A stretch of DNA of 64,000 bases from Bacteroides ovatus (GCF_001314995.1 NZ_CP012938.1:6014001-6078000); one strand, 5' to 3'; counted from the stretch's first letter, positions 18,501-27,313 are shown. The notes: a model not told the origin generated them from the sequence alone. Translations and numbers: made by a program.

Positions 18501-19541
18501 ATGAAAAAGTACTCTTTTATTTTATGCATCGCTTTGGTAGCCTTTGTCGTTGCATCTTGTGGTCTGAAAGGAAATCACACCTCTAGTGGTCGTGCTTACG
18601 AGCTTTTGGTTGTAGTAGATCACGGTGTTTGGGATCGTGCTGCCGGAAGGGCGTTGCATGATGCGCTCGATGCTGATATGCCCGGTTTGCCGCAGTCGGA
18701 ACCTTCTTTCCGGATTATGTATACTTCACCGAAAGATTATGATTCTACGCTGAAGTTGATACGTAACATTATTATTGTAGATATACAGGATATATATACG
18801 AAAGCCTCGTTCAAATATGCGAAGGACGTGTATGCCAATCCGCAGATGATATTGACTATCCAGGCTCCGAACGAAGAAGAGTTCGAGAAGTTTGTGGAAG
18901 AGAACAAAAAGACGATTGTCGACTTCTTTACCCGTGCGGAAATGAACCGTCAGATTACGTTTCTAGAAGGGAAACACAGTAATTTCATTTCGCAGAAAGT
19001 GGACAGTTTGTTCGGATGCGACATCTGGGTGGATGCCGAACTGGCTAATTCAAAGACCGGGGATGATTTCTTCTGGGCTTCTACCAACACAGGTAGTGCT
19101 GACCGTAACTTTGTGATGTACTCTTATCCGTACACTGACAAGGATACGTTTACCAAAGAATATTTTGTGCACAAACGTGACTCCGTGATGAAAGCCAATA
19201 TCCCCGGATTCAAGGAAGGCGTTTATATGTCGACCGATAGTTTGCTGACCGATGTCCGTCCGATCAATGTACAAAACAGCTACACAATGGAAGCACGTGG
19301 CCTGTGGCGTATGAAGGGCGACTTTATGGGTGGCCCGTATGTATCTCATACTCGTCTGGACGAGAAAAACCAACGAATTATAACAGCAGAAATATTTGTT
19401 TATTCACCTGATAAAATGAAACGCAACCTGGTACGCCAGATGGAAGCATCTCTGTATACACTGAAACTTCCGAATGAAGTTCAGCAGAATCAGATTCCAT
19501 TGGGAGAAGCATCTAAGGAAGCGGAACAAACTAATAAATAA
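18501..19541 (+). CDS. DUF4837 family lipoprotein
   Basis: The 346-residue protein has a lipoprotein signal with lipobox VVASC (Cys about residue 20), so it is predicted to be anchored in the envelope. It matches the DUF4837 pattern I recognise from Bacteroidetes: AYELLVVVDHGVWDRAAG after the signal, then FRIMYTSPKDYDSTLKLIRNI. The rest is an alpha/beta region with two related halves (IVDIQDIYTKASFKYAKDVY; YSYPYTDKDTFTKEYFVHKRD). Function is unknown. It lies 18 nt after rlmN and 4 nt before pdxA, so it is probably cotranscribed with them. Confidence 0.82.
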   Translation: MKKYSFILCIALVAFVVASCGLKGNHTSSGRAYELLVVVDHGVWDRAAGRALHDALDADMPGLPQSEPSFRIMYTSPKDYDSTLKLIRNIIIVDIQDIYTKASFKYAKDVYANPQMILTIQAPNEEEFEKFVEENKKTIVDFFTRAEMNRQITFLEGKHSNFISQKVDSLFGCDIWVDAELANSKTGDDFFWASTNTGSADRNFVMYSYPYTDKDTFTKEYFVHKRDSVMKANIPGFKEGVYMSTDSLLTDVRPINVQNSYTMEARGLWRMKGDFMGGPYVSHTRLDEKNQRIITAEIFVYSPDKMKRNLVRQMEASLYTLKLPNEVQQNQIPLGEASKEAEQTNK

Positions 19542-19545
19542 AAAC

Positions 19546-20640
19546 ATGGAAGATAACAAGATAAGGATAGGTATCACCCAAGGAGATATTAACGGGGTGG
19601 GCTATGAGGTGATTCTTAAGACATTTTCCGACCCTACGATGTTGGAACTATGTACTCCGATCATTTATGGCTCACCGAAAGTAGCGGCTTATCATCGCAA
19701 AGCGCTGGATATACAGACCAATTTCAGCATTGTCAACTCTGCTACCGAAGCGGGGTACAACCGTTTGAGCGTGGTGAACTGTACGGATGATGAGGTGAAA
19801 GTGGAATTTTCCAAACCCGACCCCGAAGCCGGTAAAGCTGCGCTGGGGGCTTTGGAACGTGCCATCGAAGAATATCGCGAAGGGCTGATAGACGTTATCG
19901 TAACAGCTCCGATCAACAAACATACGATTCAGTCGGAAGAGTTCTCCTTCCCCGGACATACGGAATATATCGAAGAACGTCTGGGCAATGGTGATAAGTC
20001 ATTGATGATTTTGATGAAGAATGACTTCCGGGTGGCTTTGGTGACGACACATATCCCTGTCAGAGAGATCGCGACTACGATTACCAAAGAACTGATTCAG
20101 GAGAAACTGATGATATTCCATCGTTGCCTGAAACAGGATTTCGGTATCGGCGCTCCGCGTATTGCGGTGCTCTCTCTCAATCCTCATGCCGGAGACGGTG
20201 GTTTGTTGGGAATGGAAGAGCAGGAAGTGATTATCCCTGCCATGAAAGAAATGGAAGAGAAAGGAATCCTTTGCTACGGCCCTTATGCGGCCGACGGCTT
20301 TATGGGTTCAGGCAATTATACTCATTTTGACGGTATCCTGGCGATGTATCACGATCAGGGGCTGGCTCCGTTCAAGGCCTTGGCTATGGAAGACGGGGTG
20401 AACTATACGGCAGGCCTGCCGGTAGTACGTACTTCTCCGGCTCATGGAACGGCATACGATATTGCAGGCAAGGGATTGGCTTGTGAAGATTCTTTCCGTC
20501 AGGCAATCTATGTTGCCATCGATGTGTTCCGTAATCGTCAGCGGGAAAAAGTGGCTCGTGCCAATCCGTTGCGTAAACAGTATTACGAGAAACGTGACGA
20601 TAGTGATAAACTGAAGCTGGATACAGTAGACGAAGATTAA
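19546..20640 (+). CDS. pdxA: 4-hydroxythreonine-4-phosphate dehydrogenase PdxA
   Basis: PdxA oxidises 4-phosphohydroxy-L-threonine in the DXP-dependent pathway of pyridoxal phosphate synthesis. The 364-residue protein shows GITQGDINGVGYEVI at the N-terminus, VTAPINKHTI, FPGHTEYI and MYHDQGLAPFKALA, which carry the metal-binding histidines and the substrate site. GLPVVRTSPAHGTAYDIAGK near the C-terminus is the nucleotide-binding segment. The frame is open from 19474, but the conserved N-terminus and the 4-nt spacing after the DUF4837 gene support 19546. It is 6 nt upstream of the sigma-54 activator gene. Confidence 0.96.
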   Translation: MEDNKIRIGITQGDINGVGYEVILKTFSDPTMLELCTPIIYGSPKVAAYHRKALDIQTNFSIVNSATEAGYNRLSVVNCTDDEVKVEFSKPDPEAGKAALGALERAIEEYREGLIDVIVTAPINKHTIQSEEFSFPGHTEYIEERLGNGDKSLMILMKNDFRVALVTTHIPVREIATTITKELIQEKLMIFHRCLKQDFGIGAPRIAVLSLNPHAGDGGLLGMEEQEVIIPAMKEMEEKGILCYGPYAADGFMGSGNYTHFDGILAMYHDQGLAPFKALAMEDGVNYTAGLPVVRTSPAHGTAYDIAGKGLACEDSFRQAIYVAIDVFRNRQREKVARANPLRKQYYEKRDDSDKLKLDTVDED

Positions 20641-20646
20641 AAACGA

Positions 20647-21891
20647 GTGATGACGAGAGCAGAGATACAACAAGTGAAACAACGTTTCGGTATTATAGGT
20701 AATACCGAAGCATTGTCGCGCGCCATAGATGTTGCCATTCAGGTAGCTCCTACCGATTTGTCTGTGCTGATTACCGGAGAAAGTGGAGTCGGAAAAGAAA
20801 GTTTTCCGCAGATTATTCATCAATATAGCCGGAGGAAGCATGGACAGTATATTGCTGTCAACTGTGGTGCTATTCCGGAGGGCACGATTGATTCCGAACT
20901 GTTCGGGCATGAGAAGGGTGCGTTTACCGGTGCGATTGGCGAACGGAAAGGGTATTTTGGCGAAGCCGACGGTGGTACTATTTTCCTTGATGAAGTAGGG
21001 GAGTTGCCGATGCCTACCCAGGCGCGTTTGCTCCGTGTGTTGGAGAGTGGCGAGTTTATAAAAGTAGGTTCGTCCAAAGTGCAAAAGACGGATGTTCGTA
21101 TTGTGGCAGCTACCAATGTCAATCTGACACAAGCGATTGCAGAAGGACGTTTCCGTGAAGATTTATATTACCGGTTGAATACGGTGCCTATCCAAATACC
21201 GCCTTTGCGTGAACGTGGTGACGATGTACTTTTGTTGTTCCGTAAGTTTTCCGCAGACTTTGCAGAGAAATACCGGATGCCTGCTATCCAGTTGACGGAG
21301 GATGCGAAGAAAGAGTTATTGGCTTACCCGTGGCCCGGCAACGTTCGTCAGTTGAAGAACATCACCGAGCAAATATCTATCATTGAAACCAACAGGGAGA
21401 TCTCTGCTGCTATCTTGCAGAATTATCTTCCTGCACAAAATACGCAACGTCTTCCCGCGCTGATGGGAACGCGTGAGAGTAAAGGCTTTGAGAGCGAACG
21501 GGAGATTCTTTATTCTGTTCTGTTCGATATGCGCCAGGAAGTGGCGGAGCTGAAGAAGATGGTGCACAACCTGATGGCGGAACGTGCCGGACAGGTGGGG
21601 CAGGTAGGGCAAATGGGAACGGTGGTTACTACTCCGGTAGTGACGGCACATCAACCTTCGGTACCTGCTATCATTCACACCATGCAGCCTACGGTTTGCA
21701 AGGATGACGATGACATACAAGACACGGAAGAATATGTAGAAGAATCTCCTTTGTCACTGGACGAAGTGGAGAAAGAAATGATACGCAAGGCACTTGAGAG
21801 GCATCATGGAAAGCGGAAGAGTGCGGCCAAGGACTTGAATATTTCCGAGCGTACACTTTATAGAAAAATAAAAGAATATGAATTGGATTAA
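20647..21891 (+). CDS. Sigma-54-dependent transcriptional activator without sensor domain
   Basis: The 414-residue bacterial enhancer-binding protein starts almost directly with the AAA+ domain. It has Walker A GESGVGKE near residue 43, the sigma-54 contact loop GAFTGA near residue 92, Walker B GGTIFLDEVGELP, and the R-finger region. The C-terminus is a Fis-type helix-turn-helix (KRKSAAKDLNISERTLYRKI). There is no receiver, PAS or GAF domain. A variable linker (residues about 275-375) holds a Gln/Gly/Val-rich segment. It activates RpoN promoters by ATP-driven remodelling; the targets are not evident. It overlaps lptE by 14 bases, so it is linked to envelope genes. Confidence 0.93.
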   Translation: MMTRAEIQQVKQRFGIIGNTEALSRAIDVAIQVAPTDLSVLITGESGVGKESFPQIIHQYSRRKHGQYIAVNCGAIPEGTIDSELFGHEKGAFTGAIGERKGYFGEADGGTIFLDEVGELPMPTQARLLRVLESGEFIKVGSSKVQKTDVRIVAATNVNLTQAIAEGRFREDLYYRLNTVPIQIPPLRERGDDVLLLFRKFSADFAEKYRMPAIQLTEDAKKELLAYPWPGNVRQLKNITEQISIIETNREISAAILQNYLPAQNTQRLPALMGTRESKGFESEREILYSVLFDMRQEVAELKKMVHNLMAERAGQVGQVGQMGTVVTTPVVTAHQPSVPAIIHTMQPTVCKDDDDIQDTEEYVEESPLSLDEVEKEMIRKALERHHGKRKSAAKDLNISERTLYRKIKEYELD

Positions 21892-22405
21892 GAAAATAAT
21901 ACGCCCTTTGCTACTGTTCGGCTTGCCGTTGGTAGTCATTGCGTGCACTGTTTCCTATAAGTTTAACGGATCGTCTATCAATTATGATAAGGTAAAGACC
22001 ATTTCGATAGCCGACTTCCCGATCAAGTCGGAGTATGTATATGCTCCGTTGGCAACCAAATTCAATGAGGACCTGAAAGATATCTTCATCCGGCAGACCC
22101 GTCTGCAACTGCTCAAGCCGAGTCAAAATGCCGACTTGCAGATTGACGGAGAAATCACAGGGTACAATCAGTACAACCAGGCAGTATCTGCCGACGGTTA
22201 TTCTTCGGAGACGAAGTTGACTATCACCGTCAATGTGCGTTTTGTCAACAACACCAATCATGCCGAAGACTTTGAACAACAGTTTTCTGCGTTCCGTACC
22301 TACGACTCTACCCAGTTGTTGACTGCCGTACAGGACGGATTGATTGCTGAAATGTCTAAAGAGATCACCGACCAAATTTTTAATGCAACTGTAGCAAACT
22401 GGTAA
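21878..22405 (+). CDS. lptE: LPS assembly lipoprotein LptE
   Basis: LptE is the outer-membrane lipoprotein that plugs the LptD barrel and helps insert LPS. The 175-residue protein has a lipoprotein signal with Cys about residue 23 (LVVIAC) and the Bacteroidetes LptE pattern: YKFNGSSINYDKVKTISI, then LKPSQNADLQIDGEITGY and a C-terminal helix. It starts inside the sigma-54 activator gene (14-base overlap) and is 5 nt before the next gene. lptC is in the upstream envelope operon of this window. Confidence 0.88.
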   Translation: MNWIKKIIRPLLLFGLPLVVIACTVSYKFNGSSINYDKVKTISIADFPIKSEYVYAPLATKFNEDLKDIFIRQTRLQLLKPSQNADLQIDGEITGYNQYNQAVSADGYSSETKLTITVNVRFVNNTNHAEDFEQQFSAFRTYDSTQLLTAVQDGLIAEMSKEITDQIFNATVANW

Positions 22406-22410
22406 TATAA

Positions 22411-23184
22411 ATGACTTCTGTTAACTTTCAACAATGGATTCAGCATCCCGAGACGCTGAATAGGGATACTTTGTACGAACTGCGCAATCTTCTTGCGAGG
22501 TATCCGTATTTTCAGTCACTTCGTCTGTTGTATCTGAAGAATCTGTATATTCTCCATGATATTAGTTTCGGTGGAGAACTGCGGAAAGCAGTTCTTTACA
22601 TTGCAGACAGACGGCAGTTGTTCCGGTTGATTGAAGGTGACCGCTATGATGTGCAGGCGCGGAAAAAGGGAGTACCTCTCACGGAGGTGCTGAAAGACGA
22701 ACCGTCCGTAGACCGCACATTAGCATTGATCGACGCTTTCTTGTCCACAGTACCCGAAGAGGTGACTGCCCGGACCAGTTTCGACTATTCGATGGATTAC
22801 ACCTCTTTCCTTTTGGAGGAGACTCCGGCCACGGAACAGCCGGCTGAAGAAACGCCCAAACTCAAAGGCTTCGAACTGATTGACGATTTTATAGAAAAGA
22901 GCGAGAGCGACTCTCCCCTCTGCATGAAACCTTTAAGAGAAGAAATGCCATCTTCGCCAACCTCTTCGGACGAACTTACCGAAGAAGAAACGATAAAGGA
23001 AGAAGAGGAAGATGACAGCTGTTTTACGGAAACTTTGGCAAAAATCTATGTTAAACAGCAACGATATTCAAAAGCTCTTGAAATAATTAAAAAATTAAGC
23101 TTGAAATATCCAAAAAAAAATGCTTACTTTGCAGACCAAATCAGATTTTTGGAGAAATTGATTATTAACGCTAATTCAAAATAA
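22411..23184 (+). CDS. TPR-like protein encoded between lptE and secG
   Basis: I do not recognise a named family for this 257-residue protein. It has no signal peptide. The N-terminal half is helical with a bias to Arg and Leu (LYELRNLLARYPYFQSLRLL). The middle (about 140-205) is acidic, Ser/Glu-rich and probably disordered. The C-terminal 45 residues look like a TPR unit (LAKIYVKQQRYSKALEIIKKL, then KKNAYFADQIRFLEKLI). It sits 5 nt after lptE and 6 nt before secG, so it is most likely cotranscribed with them. I infer a cytoplasmic scaffold linked to secretion or envelope assembly. Confidence 0.75.
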   Translation: MTSVNFQQWIQHPETLNRDTLYELRNLLARYPYFQSLRLLYLKNLYILHDISFGGELRKAVLYIADRRQLFRLIEGDRYDVQARKKGVPLTEVLKDEPSVDRTLALIDAFLSTVPEEVTARTSFDYSMDYTSFLLEETPATEQPAEETPKLKGFELIDDFIEKSESDSPLCMKPLREEMPSSPTSSDELTEEETIKEEEEDDSCFTETLAKIYVKQQRYSKALEIIKKLSLKYPKKNAYFADQIRFLEKLIINANSK

Positions 23185-23190
23185 CTAAAA

Positions 23191-23586
23191 ATGTACTTAT
23201 TATTCGTTATCTTAATGGTTATTGCAGCCTTGTTGATGTGTTTCATCGTGCTGATTCAGAACTCAAAAGGAGGCGGACTTGCTTCTGGTTTCTCTTCATC
23301 TAACGCCATCATGGGCGTGCGCAAGACTACAGACTTTCTGGAAAAAGCAACATGGGGCCTGGCCATCTTTATGGTTGTAATGAGCATTGCTACTGCTTAT
23401 GTAGTTCCTCGCTCTGCTGTTGCTAAAGACGCAGTGTTGGAACAGGCACAGAAAGAACAACAGACTAACCCGTATAACTTACCCGCAGGTACGGCTGCGC
23501 CGCAAACTGAAGCTCCTGCTACCAATGCACCTGCTACAGAAACTCCGGCACCGGCTACTGAAACTCCTGCTCCTGCAGCAGAGTAA
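23191..23586 (+). CDS. secG: Preprotein translocase subunit SecG
   Basis: SecG is the small two-helix subunit of the SecYEG channel. The 131-residue protein has helix 1 (YLLFVILMVIAALLMCFIVL), the conserved loop NSKGGGLASGF and helix 2 (WGLAIFMVVMSIATAYVV). Unlike E. coli SecG, it continues into a tail of about 45 residues made mostly of Ala, Pro, Thr and Glu, containing the tandem unit ATETPAP. The tail is probably disordered. It is the last gene of the plus-strand run from rlmN and is followed by a long hairpin. Confidence 0.95.
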   Translation: MYLLFVILMVIAALLMCFIVLIQNSKGGGLASGFSSSNAIMGVRKTTDFLEKATWGLAIFMVVMSIATAYVVPRSAVAKDAVLEQAQKEQQTNPYNLPAGTAAPQTEAPATNAPATETPAPATETPAPAAE

Positions 23587-23666
23587 TTCACTCCGTCGTC
23601 AAGTAAGACTTTGGGGTAAAACCATTAATGGGAAGGTGCAGACGGATGCTGCATTTCTTTGATATT

Positions 23667-23740
23667 TAAGTGCGGATTACGCAGATTACACGGATTTTCA
23701 ATGTTCCGCGTGGTCAGTGTAATCCGCACTTAACTTTTTC
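23667..23740 (+). terminator. Long intergenic hairpin after secG
   Basis: Arms 23667-23695 and 23705-23733 start with 15 perfectly paired bases (TTAAGTGCGGATTAC) and then pair less perfectly. A T-run follows (CTTTTTC). It belongs to the CGGATTAC hairpin family also seen at 2872 and 13803. Confidence 0.7.
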
Positions 23741-23784
23741 TTGTAAAAACAATCTCTTTGTGATAGAAACAAACGAGATTTAAC

Positions 23785-23792
23785 TACCTTTG
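23785..23792 (+). promoter_or_regulatory. -7 box for the MFS gene
   Basis: TACCTTTG lies 42 nt before the start at 23834. The nearest upstream TTTG (23757-23760) is 24 bp away, longer than the usual 19-21. Confidence 0.5.
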
Positions 23793-23833
23793 TTGGCTGT
23801 ATAAGATTATTAACTACTTTTTTAAATATAACA

Positions 23834-25222
23834 ATGACAGAACATTTGAAACAGAAATTGAATGACTCCGCCGTACTCCGATGGAGTGTTCTAGCATTGG
23901 TCGCATTTACTATGCTATGCGGCTATTTCCTCACCGACGTAATGTCTCCTCTAAAACCCATGCTTGAGAAAGAACTACTATGGGACAGTCTTGATTATGG
24001 TTTCTTCACAAGTGCTTACGGGTGGTTTAATGTATTCCTATTGATGCTGATCTTCGGTGGTATCATTTTGGATAAGATGGGAGTTCGTTTCACCGGAATG
24101 GGGGCTTGCTTATTGATGGTGTTTGGTTGTGGATTGAAATACTATGCGATTTCTACTACTTTTCCGGAAGGTGCCATGCTCTTCGGATTCAAAACACAGG
24201 TGACGTTGGCTGCATTGGGATATGCTATCTTTGGTGTAGGTGTGGAGATTGCTGGTATCACTGTTTCCAAGATTATAGTGAAATGGTTCAAGGGCAAGGA
24301 AATGGCATTGGCTATGGGACTTGAAATGGCTACGGCACGTATCGGAACAACTCTGGCGATGGTATTGACAGTTCCTTTGGCAGACTTTTTCGGATCTACG
24401 GATGAGAGTGGCACATTCCATACAAATATTCCTGCTCCGATTTTGTTTTGTCTGATTATGTTGTGCGTGGGTACGATTGCTTTTTTCCTTTATACTTTCT
24501 ATGATAAGAAGTTGGATGCTTCTTTGGATGCAGAGGGATTGGAACCGGAAGAACCGTTCCGTATGAAAGATATTGTGTATATTATTACCAATAAAGGATT
24601 CTGGTTGATTGCATTACTATGTGTATTGTTCTACTCGGCTGTATTCCCCTTTATCAAGTATGCTGCCGACTTGATGGTGCAGAAATATAACGTAGATCCG
24701 AAGTTGGCGGGAACGATTCCCGGATTGTTGCCGATTGGTGCGATTATCCTGACTCCGTTGTTCGGTTCGCTTTATGACCGTATCGGTAAGGGAGCCACAT
24801 TGATGATAATCGGATCAGTGATGCTTATTTTTGTGCATACGATGTTTGCTCTGCCTATACTGAATATATGGTGGTTTGCTACTATCATCATGATTATATT
24901 GGGATTTGCCTTCTCGTTGGTGCCTTCAGCTATGTGGCCGTCTGTTCCGAAGATTATTCCGGAAAAACAGTTGGGTACCGCATACGCATTGATTTTCTGG
25001 GTACAGAACTGGGGATTGATGGGTGTTCCTTTGTTGATCGGATGGGTGTTGAATACTTATTGCAAAGGTCCGGTAGTAGACGGTGCACAGACTTATGACT
25101 ACACGTTGCCGATGACTATTTTTGCTCTCTTTGGTGTACTTGCTCTGATTGTGGCTTTGATGTTGAAGGCAGAGAACAAGAAGAAGGGATACGGTCTGGA
25201 AGAGGCGAATATCCAAAAGTAA
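23834..25222 (+). CDS. MFS transporter
   Basis: The 462-residue protein has about 12 hydrophobic segments in two halves of six, joined by a charged cytoplasmic loop (residues about 225-250, DKKLDASLDAEGLEPEEPF). Motif-A-like stretches are present in both halves (GGIILDKMGVRFTG; GSLYDRIGKGATL). The sequence resembles the nitrate/nitrite and organic-anion branches of the superfamily, but I cannot name a substrate. It has its own -7 box and is followed after 97 nt by the orphan PqqD gene. Confidence 0.87.
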   Translation: MTEHLKQKLNDSAVLRWSVLALVAFTMLCGYFLTDVMSPLKPMLEKELLWDSLDYGFFTSAYGWFNVFLLMLIFGGIILDKMGVRFTGMGACLLMVFGCGLKYYAISTTFPEGAMLFGFKTQVTLAALGYAIFGVGVEIAGITVSKIIVKWFKGKEMALAMGLEMATARIGTTLAMVLTVPLADFFGSTDESGTFHTNIPAPILFCLIMLCVGTIAFFLYTFYDKKLDASLDAEGLEPEEPFRMKDIVYIITNKGFWLIALLCVLFYSAVFPFIKYAADLMVQKYNVDPKLAGTIPGLLPIGAIILTPLFGSLYDRIGKGATLMIIGSVMLIFVHTMFALPILNIWWFATIIMIILGFAFSLVPSAMWPSVPKIIPEKQLGTAYALIFWVQNWGLMGVPLLIGWVLNTYCKGPVVDGAQTYDYTLPMTIFALFGVLALIVALMLKAENKKKGYGLEEANIQK

Positions 25223-25319
25223 CTGGGAAATTCAATACCTAAAGTAACAAAGGAATTTTGTATCAAGGTGTAAACAAAAGGGTATCAGTATGAATACTCT
25301 GAAATAAAAAATAAGAAGT

Positions 25320-25670
25320 ATGGCTGCCAAAGAGAAAATCAACCTGTTAGAGGTCATTCCCTGTCGCAGTGAACATATTACAGCAGAAAGGGAAGGGGAG
25401 ACAATTGTGCTCTCCTTTCCCCGTTTTAAATATCCGTGGATGCAACGCTTCCTTGTGCCGAAAGGAATGTCGAAAGAACTTCATGTGAAATTGGAAGAAC
25501 ACGGTACGGCTGTATGGGAACTGATAGATGGAAAACGCAATGTTCGTGAGATTATAGAAAAACTCGCAGACCATTTTCAAAATGAAGAGGGCTACGAGTC
25601 GCGTGTATCGGCTTATCTTTCTCAAATGCAGAAAGATGGATTTATAAAACTGGTGATACCAGTCGCATAA
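25320..25670 (+). CDS. Orphan PqqD-like peptide-binding protein
   Basis: PqqD-fold proteins (RREs) bind precursor peptides and present them to modification enzymes. This 116-residue protein has the typical layout: a short beta region (EGETIVLSFPRFKYPWMQRF), then WELIDGKRNVREIIEKLADHF and a C-terminal helix ending in a hydrophobic strand (MQKDGFIKLVIPV). No radical SAM enzyme, precursor peptide or cyclodehydratase gene lies nearby, so it is an orphan. Its partner and substrate are unknown. A perfect 30-bp inverted repeat follows and separates it from the convergent minus-strand genes. Confidence 0.8.
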   Translation: MAAKEKINLLEVIPCRSEHITAEREGETIVLSFPRFKYPWMQRFLVPKGMSKELHVKLEEHGTAVWELIDGKRNVREIIEKLADHFQNEEGYESRVSAYLSQMQKDGFIKLVIPVA

Positions 25671-25684
25671 ATAGGAATTTATAT

Positions 25685-25841
25685 TTCACCACAGAGGACA
25701 CGGAGGACACAGAGTTCTTCTCTCTCTTTCCGCAAGTAAAACAGAGCGATAAATACGATTCTCAATACGTGAGACTCTGTGTTACTCTATAGTGAATAAA
25801 AAAGATTAAACCTCTGTGTCCTCCGTGTCCTCTGTGGTGAA
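25685..25841. repeat. Perfect 30-bp inverted repeat with nested hairpin
   Basis: Arms 25685-25714 (starting TTCACCACAGAGGACACGG) and 25812-25841 are exact reverse complements over 30 bases. A second smaller stem lies inside (AACAGAG near 25740 with CTCTGTGTT near 25781). It lies between convergent genes and may end transcription in both directions. The arms consist of the short motif GAGGACAC repeated. Confidence 0.88.
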
Positions 25842-25852
25842 TTTATTATTAT

Positions 25853-26137
25853 TTATTTGATAAATACAGCCCAAAGTATGACGGCAATTGCTATCAGGAC
25901 TCCCATGATAATAAGCGTTCCCCAAACAAAATAATTGCTGTCTTTCTCTTTCTTTTTCTCCGAGTCGTGGATGATACGTTCCATTTCTTCGGGAGTGGTA
26001 TTGGGTAGTGGATAAGGTTCGTTTGCACGGTTTAAATGCTTCAACTTGTCGTTAGCACGTTCACGACGTAGGCGGGAAGCTTCCCGTCCCTCTTTTATTC
26101 GGCGTATCATGTCGAATGCATGTCCTTCACCAACCAT
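25853..26137 (-). CDS. Small C-terminally anchored membrane protein
   Basis: The 94-residue protein has a basic, charged N-terminal helix (RRIKEGREASRLRRERANDK), a proline-containing linker (EPYPLPNTTPEEMERIIHD) and a single C-terminal membrane helix (VWGTLIIMGVLIAIAVILWAVFI). I recognise no named family. The charged segment should be cytoplasmic. It starts 36 nt after the DUF4831 gene on the same strand, so the two may be cotranscribed. Codon use and the clear tail anchor support a real gene. Confidence 0.7.
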   Translation of the reverse strand: MVGEGHAFDMIRRIKEGREASRLRRERANDKLKHLNRANEPYPLPNTTPEEMERIIHDSEKKKEKDSNYFVWGTLIIMGVLIAIAVILWAVFIK

Positions 26138-26173
26138 ATTCTTTGTTTTTTAGAAGTTCACTTTCTCGTTTTT

Positions 26174-27241
26174 CTATTTCCCTTCTTCTCTGTCCACTTT
26201 GAGCAATCCTCCCGTATTCGGATCAAAATAAACTTTGATGGTAGAATTCTTGTTGAACAAAACCGGAGCCAGATATTCTATCACACCAAATTGAGTAATA
26301 GGAAGTTCACCTTCGTAAAGTTTCTTTTTGCCGTCGGTCAATGTAACCATAGCTTGTCCGGGTACGTTGTAGGCGATTCCATCCAAATCTTTCTTCTTCT
26401 TACCATCTTCCTGTGGTATCTTGACCGATTTCAGGTCTTTCAGACTGATATAAAACGGAGTTCCTGCCAAATCATTGTTGGCAACTACACCTAACTTCTT
26501 CGAGAAGCGGAAAGCAACTTCATTGTTGAATTCCTTGTCAGGGGTAAGGCGGACAGTGAATGTTCTCTCTTCCTTGTTGCAGGTGCCGGAGAACATTTGC
26601 GTCATGGCTTCTTCCTGTGCATTCAGATTGTCGAGCATAATCTTAAGCTGTGCTCCGTCTGAAGGCATATTGTCAGCCTGTCCGCGCAATAAGGCATTTT
26701 TGCTTTCGCGGATGTTATAGATTTCTTTAGCCACCAGTTCGGCCATCTTGGCGGTAGAGCTAGCCATCAGAATCTCTTCGGTCAGGAATTCACGAGGATT
26801 TGCTTTCTTTTGGAGGACTGTGGGAGCGGGAGCGGCTTTTTTGCCTACACTGCTGTTGCTGTAAGGAACATTGATCGTTTTCACAATGCCATCCTCTGTC
26901 AGTTCCATGAGCGGTGCTACTGTCTTATCCTTCAATTTTACGAAATACGTCGTTTCGCTGTTGGGCACACCTACGGATTTCACTTTTACGCTAGTCAGTT
27001 CCCAGTACTCTTCAGGGTCGGCGGAGACGTTGGTCAGTCGCAGGTAACGATCAGCATATTTGCTGAATTCTCCCGGAGTATAGTTGACTTTGTTGGCTTT
27101 TATTTCAAGTTCTATTTGGGTTTTGGGAAGACTGTAAACCACTCCATAGTCTTTTCCTCGGGTAACCCCTGTCAGTACTTCGGTTTGTGCATAGGCGGAC
27201 GTTGTCATAAGTAGTCCTGCTGCTATAATCAACTTTTTCAT
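26174..27241 (-). CDS. DUF4831 family secreted protein
   Basis: The 355-residue protein has a signal peptide (MKKLIIAAGLLMTTSAYAQ) and fits the DUF4831 family of Bacteroidetes: YGVVYSLPKTQIELEIKANK near the N-terminus, an ADRYLRL segment, and a central helix with REFLTEEILMASSTAKMAEL. The C-terminal half is beta-rich and ends in TIKVYFDPNTGGLLKVDRE. Function is unknown; it is predicted periplasmic or surface exposed. A minus-strand -7 box (TAACTTTG) lies at 27271-27278, 30 nt upstream. Confidence 0.82.
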   Translation of the reverse strand: MKKLIIAAGLLMTTSAYAQTEVLTGVTRGKDYGVVYSLPKTQIELEIKANKVNYTPGEFSKYADRYLRLTNVSADPEEYWELTSVKVKSVGVPNSETTYFVKLKDKTVAPLMELTEDGIVKTINVPYSNSSVGKKAAPAPTVLQKKANPREFLTEEILMASSTAKMAELVAKEIYNIRESKNALLRGQADNMPSDGAQLKIMLDNLNAQEEAMTQMFSGTCNKEERTFTVRLTPDKEFNNEVAFRFSKKLGVVANNDLAGTPFYISLKDLKSVKIPQEDGKKKKDLDGIAYNVPGQAMVTLTDGKKKLYEGELPITQFGVIEYLAPVLFNKNSTIKVYFDPNTGGLLKVDREEGK

Positions 27242-27270
27242 ATTCGGTTCTTTTTAACTGGTTTTGAAAA

Positions 27271-27278
27271 CAAAGTTA
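27271..27278 (-). promoter_or_regulatory. -7 box for the DUF4831 gene
   Basis: Minus strand TAACTTTG matches TAnnTTTG. It lies in the 72-nt gap to the nnr gene, so the DUF4831 and small membrane protein genes probably have their own promoter. Confidence 0.5.
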
Positions 27279-27313
27279 ATGAAGTTATTGAAAAAACTGT
27301 AAGTTCTTAACTT

